From contig CAYTER010000067.1 in NCBI GenBank assembly GCA_964436815.1, positions 1 to 9,449 on the forward strand: DNA of 9,449 bases, given 5' to 3'. The notes under the pieces are model-generated. The model was given only the letters and a program-made list of their open reading frames with translations, was not told the origin of the DNA and did not search any database. This DNA comes from UBA993 sp964436815 (GTDB lineage Bacteria > Bacillota > Dethiobacteria > DTU022). The number at the start of each line of letters is the position of its first letter. The first letter of the stretch is position 1. Positions 1 to 5,944 of this stretch are shown here, in pieces. A program made the translations under genes and the position numbers.

Positions 1-45
1 TCTGGCGGACAAGACGCTGTAAATGCTTTAAAGAAAGGTAACTGA
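1..45 (+). CDS. Possible C-terminal end of an unidentified protein (partial)
   Basis: Plus frame 1 is open from the first base and ends at a TGA at 43-45, giving the tail SGGQDAVNALKKGN. The other two plus frames give short, less protein-like strings. A strong hairpin follows 23 bases later, as expected after a gene end. If real, this gene converges on the minus-strand methyltransferase gene that ends at 134. Fourteen residues are too few to name a family, so no function is proposed. Confidence 0.35.
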   Translation, partial: SGGQDAVNALKKGN

Positions 46-68
46 GGATCGTTAATGCTTGAAGATCT

Positions 69-98
69 TTAAGGGTGCGGCCACGGCCGCACCCTTAA
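69..98. terminator. 14-bp perfect hairpin between convergent gene ends
   Basis: The arms 69-82 and 85-98 are perfect reverse complements (TTAAGGGTGCGGCC on the left) around a 2-base centre. The hairpin lies between the plus-strand stop at 43-45 and the minus-strand stop at 134-136, so it could end transcription from both sides. Neither side has a real T-tract, so it is not a textbook intrinsic terminator. It may instead act as a 3'-end stabilising stem. Confidence 0.6.
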
Positions 99-133
99 GT
101 TATAAAGGGTCCAAAACTTCGTGTAAAATCAAA

Positions 134-1564
134 TTAACATTTTTCGATATAAGCTTTTAAATCTGCCTGAACAGCACTGTCAAGCAAGCTTTCAGGAGCA
201 TTGGTCAGTCGTTCCTTGAACATCTTGTTCGCCCTGACCAGAATATCCTGACTGCCGGCATTTTTCCACTCTGCGTAATTCTGCCAGTCTGAAATGGTTG
301 GATTGAAAAGATAGCCGCGGCAGTTCTCAAAAACGCTCTGGTGGGTCAGGAAAGTGCCCCCGGGGCCAACCTCTTTGATTATATCGACTGAAAGCGACTG
401 ATCCGTAACTTCAACCTTCCGGGTGGCAAGATAGATCGCCCGTCTGACCAGCTCTTCGTCAATGATCATTTTCTCATATGAGATAGTCATGATGCCGTCA
501 AGCACTCCACTGACATGGGCTATGATATCAGCGCCGGCAAGAACGGCAATCATTATATCCTGCATGGTTTCATAGCCCGCCTGGGCATCGACGACTTTAG
601 AATCGCAGGAGCCGCACAAAACACGGGTCGGTAATTTATAGAATTCGCGTACCAGTTGGATTTGGGTTACAAGATGCAGCATCCCATCCGGTATCCCCGA
701 GGAATATGATCCGGTGCGCATATCGGCAAATGACGATGACGGAGCCATAATAACGGGGTTGCCGGGATTGATCAGCTGAATCAGGGTGATCATCGCCAAT
801 ATTTCAGCATTAACCAGGACCGTGATCCCAACATGGCTTAAGGGGGCGCTTGCGCCACCGATAGCCATTGGCGCGGCGATGATAATCTGATTGCGTTTGA
901 CATAGGCCATCAGCGTATCCAGCTGATCTTCTCCGAAGCCAAGAGGTGTAAGGGTATTTATAGACAGACCCATCACCTGGTGTTTTTCAAAGAGGTCATC
1001 TTCACCAAAAGCTATTTTGGCCATATCGAGCATTTGACCGGCCTGCTTTCCGCCGCAGACATGGCCGTGGATCGGTTTATCTGTGTTTTTAAGAATCTCA
1101 TATTGCATGAAGAGATGTTTTTTATCCGATGCTATATCACTTGGGTCAACCGGCGAAAAGCCGGCAATATTAATAACATCGCTGGATTGATACAATTTTT
1201 GAATGTTTATGAAGTCGCTTAGCTTAGCCAGCCGTCTTCCCTGATCGGTATCCTGGATGTTAACGGATCCCCCGCCCGCCTGCGCATATACTGCACTCCC
1301 GACTTCAATCGAATACTTTTCGTTTCGGGCTCTCCACTTAATTTCCCTGGGACATTTTCCTAAGGCTTCTTCAATCATTTCTTTGGTTAAATAAACCGTC
1401 GATCCTGAAACCTTTGCGCCATGCTGTTTAAAAATATCTAAAGCTGTTTGGCTTTTAAAAACCATGCCCACTTCGTTCAGAACCCTGACAGATGCGGCAT
1501 GGATTTTTTCAAGATCTTCAACTTCAAGCACTCTAAGCTTTGAAAGACTGCGAGCTACCATCAT
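134..1564 (-). CDS. MttB-superfamily corrinoid methyltransferase, non-pyrrolysine (MtgB-like)
   Basis: Predicted to transfer a methyl group from a quaternary amine to the cob(I)alamin of a corrinoid protein in the cytoplasm. The protein is 476 residues from the chosen start and collinear with the MttB family, including the region after the active site (DAQAGYETMQDI, then ISYEKMIIDEELVRRAI). Where MttB has pyrrolysine this protein has serine, in GSCDSK (Ser319 in this numbering), and there is no internal TAG. That places it with the non-Pyl branch, which includes glycine betaine, proline betaine, carnitine and gamma-butyrobetaine demethylases; the substrate cannot be read from sequence. The frame is open up to an ATG at 1588, but GGAGGG lies inside that extension, about 6 bases before ATG-ATG at 1564-1559, so 1564 is preferred. 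It lies last in the minus-strand cluster, 220 bases after the transporter, possibly with its own promoter. Confidence 0.88.
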   Translation of the reverse strand: MMVARSLSKLRVLEVEDLEKIHAASVRVLNEVGMVFKSQTALDIFKQHGAKVSGSTVYLTKEMIEEALGKCPREIKWRARNEKYSIEVGSAVYAQAGGGSVNIQDTDQGRRLAKLSDFINIQKLYQSSDVINIAGFSPVDPSDIASDKKHLFMQYEILKNTDKPIHGHVCGGKQAGQMLDMAKIAFGEDDLFEKHQVMGLSINTLTPLGFGEDQLDTLMAYVKRNQIIIAAPMAIGGASAPLSHVGITVLVNAEILAMITLIQLINPGNPVIMAPSSSFADMRTGSYSSGIPDGMLHLVTQIQLVREFYKLPTRVLCGSCDSKVVDAQAGYETMQDIMIAVLAGADIIAHVSGVLDGIMTISYEKMIIDEELVRRAIYLATRKVEVTDQSLSVDIIKEVGPGGTFLTHQSVFENCRGYLFNPTISDWQNYAEWKNAGSQDILVRANKMFKERLTNAPESLLDSAVQADLKAYIEKC

Positions 1565-1606
1565 AAATACCCTCCAAGTATTCAGCATGCGACAATAATA
1601 TACTTG

Positions 1607-1612
1607 ATTATA
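1607..1612 (-). promoter_or_regulatory. Candidate -10 box for the distal methyltransferase gene
   Basis: The minus strand reads TATAAT here, about 43 bases upstream of the preferred ATG at 1564, in an AT-rich stretch. No good -35 box lies 16-18 bases upstream, so this is weak evidence for a separate promoter. The wide gap after the transporter gene supports the idea of separate transcription. Confidence 0.3.
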
Positions 1613-1675
1613 CTAAAATCACTAAAAGTAAGATCTGCTTAAAATAAATTTCTGGCCGATCATTCTTCGAATGGC

Positions 1676-1705
1676 AATTCAGGGAAGGCAAGCCTTCCCT
1701 GAATT
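1676..1705. terminator. 14-bp perfect hairpin between transporter and methyltransferase genes
   Basis: The arms 1676-1689 and 1692-1705 are perfect reverse complements (AATTCAGGGAAGGC on the left) with a 2-base centre. On the minus strand it lies 79 bases after the transporter stop and 111 bases before the methyltransferase start. No T-tract follows, so it may be a partial terminator, an mRNA processing or stabilising stem, or a protein site. The rest of the 220-base gap is AT-rich and shows only the candidate -10 box. Confidence 0.5.
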
Positions 1706-1784
1706 AAAGATCCCACTTTGACAGTAATCTTAGCATTACACAGCAGATTAACTGATTTTCTAATGCTTCTTTATTGATCAGTTA

Positions 1785-3350
1785 CTAGATACGGACTCCT
1801 TTATCATAGAGAACCGGCTTGTAGCCCTCAGGGGCAAATGCTGCTTCATAATCTTCCCGGATATGTTTCATGAACCCAACTACCAGGACCGTTAAGATAA
1901 TAATCAGCGGGAGCGAAGCAACAATCGAACTGGTTTGCAATGCCTGCAATCCACCGATAATCATCAACGTGACTGCTGAGCCTGAAAGGACAAATGCCCA
2001 GACCAGCCTGTTCCAGCGAGCCGGTTCCTGATCACCGGACAGCTCTTTTGTGGTAATGGAAGAAAGAACCCAGGCCGATGAATCAAGAGTAGTTGCCAGG
2101 AAAATGAACTGCAGAATCACAAAGAGAGGCACGATGATTTTGCTTAAGGGCAATGAATTTAAGATCATGGCAATGGCCATCGGCGCCCCTACTTCACCCA
2201 TCAATTGAGACATTTGACCACCGGCCAGCTCAAGATTTACTGAGTAGCCGCCTAAAACCATGAAATAGAGCCAGCAGCCAAGTGAACCCCAGACAACTTC
2301 GCCTAAGATAACCTGACGAATTGTACGCCCCTTGGAGATCCGGGCCACGAAGAGGCCCATAAAGGGAGCATAGGCCAACCACCAGGCCCAGTAGAAAACT
2401 GTCCAGCCCTGTGGAAAACCGCCCTGAGCAACCGGGTCTGTCCAAAGACTCATGGCGATGAAGTTTTGGAATTGCAGCATCAGCGCATTGGTAAAGTTAT
2501 TGAAAATAAAAGCAGTGGGACCGACCAGCAGAACAAAGGCAGCCAGGAATAAGGCTAGATAGACGTTAATGTCACTGAGGATTTTAATACCCTTGGTTAA
2601 GCCGCGGTAAACACTGGCGCTGAATAATGCTGTCCAGATTAGCACGATAACAACGTTTAAAGTCATTGACTCGGGGATATTTAAGATTGTTGAGATCAAG
2701 GCCGAAACCATCGGGGTCCCCAAGCCCATGGTGGTGGCTACCCCACCGATAAGCCCGAACATCACGAAAACATCCATTGCCTTGCCCAGGAAGGAGCTGG
2801 CATGCTTTTCGCCAAGCGCTCCAATGCTGGCAGTGCTAACCCTGACATGGTTCTGCTTGCGCACATAGATGCTGTAAGCAATCGGTACGGCGGGCAAGCA
2901 ATAAATCGCCCAGGGAGTGATGCCCCAGTGAAATGGACCATAGACTGAAGCCCATTCAATCGCTTTAAGCGAACCCGGTTCAATCCCAAAAGGAGGTCCG
3001 GAGATGTAGTAAATTGGTTCAATAACCGACCAGTAGATCAGGCTTGAACCGATTCCAGCGCAAAAGAGCATGGCAATCCAGCTGAAATTTGAGAATTCGG
3101 GTCCTTCCTTGGGATCGCCTAAAACAATCTTCCCATATTTGCTTAAGGAAAGCCACAGCAGGAACAGTACTGAACCAAGCCCGAAGATCAGATAGAGCCA
3201 GCCAAATTTTCCGGTGATAAAAGCCAGAATGGTATTGAGGAAAGCCCCTGCTGCTTCGGGATTTGCTGCTGCCGGGATACAAATGGCCAAAACAACAACT
3301 AAAGCAGGCCAGAATATCTGGGGATCTATTGATGACTTATTGTTATTCAC
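1785..3350 (-). CDS. BCCT-family betaine/carnitine-type transporter, CaiT-like
   Basis: Inner-membrane transporter of the betaine/carnitine/choline family, 521 residues, with about twelve hydrophobic segments. The tryptophan-rich family signature is clear at residues 315-324 (GWTVFYWAWW), followed by ARISKGRTIRQ. Several stretches recall E. coli CaiT, such as YYISGPPFGIEP (114-125), LGEKHA (179-184) and TDPVAQGGFPQGW (304-316). Two sites differ from CaiT. The arginine at CaiT 262, which replaces sodium there, aligns with Asn262 here. F417-L-A-T420-T421 keeps the F-x-x-T-S/T spacing remembered from the sodium site of BetP. Sodium-coupled uptake is therefore more likely than CaiT-type exchange, by inference. 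The start is GTG with AGGAGGAG 6 bases upstream. It begins 61 bases after mttB and probably shares its transcript. It ends in TAG immediately followed by TAA. Likely cargo is the quaternary amine used by the neighbouring methyltransferases. Confidence 0.93.
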   Translation of the reverse strand: MNNNKSSIDPQIFWPALVVVLAICIPAAANPEAAGAFLNTILAFITGKFGWLYLIFGLGSVLFLLWLSLSKYGKIVLGDPKEGPEFSNFSWIAMLFCAGIGSSLIYWSVIEPIYYISGPPFGIEPGSLKAIEWASVYGPFHWGITPWAIYCLPAVPIAYSIYVRKQNHVRVSTASIGALGEKHASSFLGKAMDVFVMFGLIGGVATTMGLGTPMVSALISTILNIPESMTLNVVIVLIWTALFSASVYRGLTKGIKILSDINVYLALFLAAFVLLVGPTAFIFNNFTNALMLQFQNFIAMSLWTDPVAQGGFPQGWTVFYWAWWLAYAPFMGLFVARISKGRTIRQVILGEVVWGSLGCWLYFMVLGGYSVNLELAGGQMSQLMGEVGAPMAIAMILNSLPLSKIIVPLFVILQFIFLATTLDSSAWVLSSITTKELSGDQEPARWNRLVWAFVLSGSAVTLMIIGGLQALQTSSIVASLPLIIILTVLVVGFMKHIREDYEAAFAPEGYKPVLYDKGVRI

Positions 3351-3411
3351 AAATAACTCCTCCTGATATTTAATTATAAAACAACCAAATGCAATAAACC
3401 TAACGCTAACC

Positions 3412-4899
3412 TTATTTTGTGCTTAGCTTCACATTGTAATGCTCTTCTGCTTCATTGACAATTCCGCGCATCTTTTTAACAACATCATCCGGCAGCGGTT
3501 TTACTTTAAAAGTGTCAAAGACCTCTTTGGCTTCTTCGTAGGCCCTGGTCGTGATATCCTTAGAGCCCGCACGCTGCCAGGCATCGCGCGTTCCGCGATA
3601 AATCAACTTGTTCTGTGAAGCTAAGTCCCTGAAACGGCTGTAGGTATGCTCATGGCTTACGAATTCCCCAGCGGCACCTACCGCATGGATTACTTCCAAA
3701 GCCAGAGTTTCCTTGTTAACCGTTATGCCACCGACAACTTCCTTAATCATTCTTGCTATTTCATTGTCGATGAGCAGTTGTGCATAATCAAAAGTGATAC
3801 CCTGTGCCAGCATCCCTAACCCGTAAATGATATTTATTCCGGCTAACGCCGCGGTCAGCCCGGTTAAAGTGGTCTCATGCGCGGCCTGGGCGTCGGGAAT
3901 ATGGCTATCTGACTAACCACCGGCTGCCCAGCTGGGCAGCAGGTAATACTGGGCCAATTTGGCTGTGGCCGCGCTAAAGAGAGCCAGCGGCGGTGAACCA
4001 ACAGGCGATGTGGTATGTCTTAAGTCGAACCCGAGAGAGGATGTGCCATAGATAACCGGGTGACCTTTCCGGGTCAGCTGCGCCAATACGATGCTGGCCA
4101 AGAGTTCTGAGTTTTGCATGACCATTGCTCCGGCCATGGTAACCGGCGCTGTGGCGCCTGACATACACATGTCGACAAACAGGCAGGGCGCCCCACCCCT
4201 GGCTGCTTCAATGATAACACCGGTAACATCCGGATTGAGCAGCAGCGGACTGTTTGGGCAGATCGTTGCGCTATAAATCGGTTTTTCAAAGAACTTGTCT
4301 TTCCCGCCGGCAACCGTGTAGGCCAGTTCTAAAATCTTGCGGCAATTGTAGTCATTACCGGAGCCGATAAAACTGTGCTTGGTGGTATTGTTAAAGATTG
4401 CTTCGGCATTGTGAATTACCTGCACCGCGCCGGGGACATCGTTTGCGCCGACCGGCCGCTCAAGAAAGCTGACCTGGTCCATGGCCGTACACATGCGGGT
4501 TACATCGGCAACATCCTGCTTCGTCGTCTGCCTCCTTTCCCTGGTTTCCAGGTCAATTATTTCAACCCCTTCGCCAAAATTTGTAAAGGAAATGGTACTG
4601 CCTGCCCGGAGCATAAAATCTTCTTCCGGATCAATACCCCCGACGACAAAAGTGCTAGGAGCCGATTGAATCGCTTCTTCTACTACATGTGGCGGTATTT
4701 TGACGATATTGCTTTTCTTATCTACACGGCAACCGCCGCCTTCAAAAATCTCCTGGGCATCTTTGGCCAAAACCCTGACACCGGTCTCATTTAAAACCTG
4801 CAAGGTAGCACAATGAATTTCGAATAACTCATCGTCGGAAAACAGATTCAGAGACATACCTTCAATTGACTTATAGCCGGCCCTTTGTCCGATATTCAT
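3412..4899 (-). CDS. mttB: Trimethylamine:corrinoid methyltransferase with in-frame UAG (pyrrolysine)
   Basis: MttB demethylates trimethylamine by moving a methyl group to the corrinoid protein MttC; pyrrolysine in the barrel interior is the key active-site residue. Reading from ATG 4899 (GGAG 9 bases upstream), 328 codons run to TAG at 3915-3913. The same frame then continues SDSHIPDAQAAHETTLTGL and on for 166 codons to TAA at 3412. Counting UAG as residue 329, the protein is 495 residues, the usual MttB length. The UAG falls where MttB carries Pyl (about residue 330), directly before the conserved SDS-x-IPDAQA stretch. Both sides of the UAG match the family, so a decayed gene is unlikely. 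Conventional gene callers would report two ORFs (4899-3913 and 3813-3412), the second starting at an internal ATG. The gene lies 64 bases after mttC and 61 bases before the transporter gene. No pylT, pylS or pylBCD is in the window, so decoding is inferred. Confidence 0.95.
3913..3915 (-). other. In-frame UAG codon read as pyrrolysine (residue 329)
   Basis: The plus strand reads CTA, which is TAG on the coding strand, flanked by codons for PSWAAGG before and SDSHIPDAQA after. There is no frameshift on either side. The two non-Pyl paralogues in this window align here with Ser (GSCDSK) and Met (GMTDSK). They keep the following D-S-K and the Q-A of DAQA/DVQA, which fixes the alignment. Confidence 0.92.
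3923..3940. repeat. 18-bp perfect palindrome just upstream of the UAG codon
   Basis: GCTGCCCAGCTGGGCAGC is its own reverse complement. In the mttB mRNA it could fold as a 7-bp GC-rich stem with an AGCU tetraloop, ending 7 bases before the UAG. It encodes part of the conserved LPSWAA stretch, so it may be a by-product of coding. A role in recoding is speculative. Confidence 0.5.
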
Positions 4900-4929
4900 A
4901 AAACATCACTCCTTTCCGCTGATAAGCAA

Positions 4930-4953
4930 AAATGCTACCCGCAGGCAGCATTT
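4930..4953 (-). terminator. Attenuator-like hairpin between mttC and mttB
   Basis: On the minus strand AAATGCT (4953-4947) pairs with AGCATTT (4936-4930). Two further C-G pairs form inside across a mismatch, with a CGCA-sized loop. The run then reads TTTTT before GC. This is the nearest thing to an intrinsic terminator in the cluster, but the stem is weak and lies inside an otherwise tight pair of genes. Partial termination would give more MttC than MttB; an mRNA end-protecting stem is the alternative. Confidence 0.45.
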
Positions 4954-4963
4954 AAGAGCTTTA

Positions 4964-5593
4964 TCAACATAATTTCTGGGCCAGATCCTTGGCTGAAGCC
5001 GCATCCGGCGCCCAGCCGTCCGCCCCAATCTCATCGGCAAAGTCCTGTGTTACAGGCGCTCCGCCAATAATCACCTTGACAGAATCTCTTAAACCCTGTT
5101 CTTTTAATACTTCAATGGTGTCTTTCATCGAGAGCATAGTGGTGGTTAAAAGCGCGCTTAAACCAATGACGTTTGGCTTGTGCTCACGTACTGCAGCAGC
5201 AAATTGCTCCGGCGTTACATCAACGCCCAAATCCACTACTTCCATACCGCCCGATTCCATCATCATGCCAACCAGGTTCTTGCCGATATCGTGTAAATCT
5301 CCAGCTACTGTGCCAACTATTACCTTGCCCGTTGTAGAACTTTCACCTTCCAGCAGCAAAGGCTTAACAATGTTCATCCCGGCGTGCATCGCTTTCGCCG
5401 CCATCATCACTTCAGGGACATACATGTCGCCTTTTTTAAAACGGTCTCCAACCACGTTCATTCCGCTAATCAGGCCCTGGTTAATAATCTCGGAGGGCTT
5501 TACCCCTTCGTTCACCAGCTTCTGGGTCAGTTCGCCCGCTAATGCTGCGTTACACTCGATAATCGCTCCTGCCAGTGCTTCAAAATCTGCCAC
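4964..5593 (-). CDS. mttC: Trimethylamine corrinoid protein (B12-binding methyl carrier)
   Basis: Cytoplasmic corrinoid protein that accepts the methyl group from MttB-type enzymes and passes it to a second methyltransferase. It has 209 residues, the normal size for MttC/MtbC/MtaC proteins. A helical cap domain spans about 4-85, with the typical GDRFKKGDMYVPEVMMAA stretch (49-66). The Rossmann-like B12 domain follows from about 90. The base-off/His-on cobalamin motif is present: D99-L-H101-D-I-G104, then S146-A-L148 and G177-G178. His101 would be the lower cobalt ligand. The start is GTG at 5593 with a strong GGAGGAG about 9-11 bases upstream; it ends TGA-TAA. It is first in the minus-strand cluster, and the only corrinoid protein in the window although three methyltransferases are present. 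Assignment to MttC rather than MtbC rests on the mttB neighbour. Confidence 0.93.
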   Translation of the reverse strand: MADFEALAGAIIECNAALAGELTQKLVNEGVKPSEIINQGLISGMNVVGDRFKKGDMYVPEVMMAAKAMHAGMNIVKPLLLEGESSTTGKVIVGTVAGDLHDIGKNLVGMMMESGGMEVVDLGVDVTPEQFAAAVREHKPNVIGLSALLTTTMLSMKDTIEVLKEQGLRDSVKVIIGGAPVTQDFADEIGADGWAPDAASAKDLAQKLC

Positions 5594-5702
5594 CTTGAGA
5601 ATCTCCTCCTTTCAAAAATAAATACTGCCTGGTGTTAATACTTCAGACATCATCCCCCTTTTAGGAAAGTTTATAAGCTAGCGGGGAGCTTAATTAAATC
5701 AA

Positions 5703-5730
5703 ATTATAGTTGACAGAAGGTTTGATACAA
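5703..5730 (-). promoter_or_regulatory. Candidate promoter of the mttC-mttB-transporter cluster
   Basis: On the minus strand TTGTAT (5730-5725) is followed after 16 bases by a perfect TATAAT (5708-5703). Transcription would start near 5697, giving an mttC leader of about 100 bases. The -35 box matches only three of six positions, so an activator may be needed. Confidence 0.45.
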
Positions 5731-5736
5731 CTGTCA
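5711..5736. promoter_or_regulatory. Inverted repeat TGACAG-N14-CTGTCA, candidate operator
   Basis: TGACAG at 5711-5716 is the exact reverse complement of CTGTCA at 5731-5736, with 14 bases between and centres 20 bases (two helical turns) apart. It overlaps the -35 and spacer of the mttC promoter candidate. It also overlaps a plus-strand pair, TTGACA (5710-5715) and CATAAT (5735-5740), with a long 19-base spacer. Two half-sites on one face of the helix suit a dimeric regulator such as the adjacent PucR protein. The rest of the 351-base intergenic region (5594-5944) is AT-rich and shows no RNA gene. Confidence 0.4.
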
Positions 5737-5853
5737 TAATGTATTTTTTCAAGGAGCCTTTTAGGCATTTCGTCAACCAATTTTCAACGCTGCTCAAAAC
5801 GCCTTAAATTTTGACCAGAACTTTAACAGGTGTAATTTTTCCACTGTTTGTTT

Positions 5854-5859
5854 TATAAT
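5854..5859 (+). promoter_or_regulatory. Candidate -10 box for the PucR regulator gene
   Basis: A perfect TATAAT in plus orientation lies 86 bases before the regulator's ATG; the hexamer 17 bases upstream (TGTAAT) is a poor -35 match. A short inverted repeat, TGGTA (5887-5891) and TACCA (5901-5905), lies downstream of it and could be an autoregulatory site or a leader stem. Confidence 0.35.
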
Positions 5860-5944
5860 TAGGCTGGAGCAAAATATTTTCTGGCATGGTAGTTATAAAT
5901 TACCAGTTTATTGCCGGAAATTTTTCCTTCGCGGAGGAAGTGCC

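Noticed and set aside
3412..3813. A separate 133-residue protein starting at an internal ATG
   Set aside because: The frame is open back through SDSHIPDAQA to the TAG at 3915-3913, and the sequence is the C-terminal third of MttB.
4375..4794. A 139-codon plus-strand ORF opposite mttB
   Set aside because: It is antisense to a conserved gene and shows no convincing ribosome binding site or domain.
3412..4899. mttB as a nonsense-mutated pseudogene
   Set aside because: The only defect is a TAG at exactly the pyrrolysine position; length, frame and conserved motifs are otherwise intact.
4989..5621. A 210-codon plus-strand ORF opposite mttC
   Set aside because: It is a shadow of the mttC frame; its product is low-complexity Ser/Thr/Pro-rich and matches no recognisable domain.
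5594..5640. A 12-codon leader peptide (MSEVLTPGSIYF) before mttC on the minus strand
   Set aside because: Its G-rich stretch is too close to the ATG for a good ribosome binding site, and its composition shows no attenuation logic.
5594..5700. A cobalamin riboswitch in the mttC leader
   Set aside because: The predicted leader is only about 100 bases and I see no B12-box-like sequence on the minus strand.
5883..5899. A sigma-54 promoter starting at TGGCAT before the regulator gene
   Set aside because: The required GC of the -12 element is missing at the correct spacing, and no sigma-54 activator is encoded nearby.
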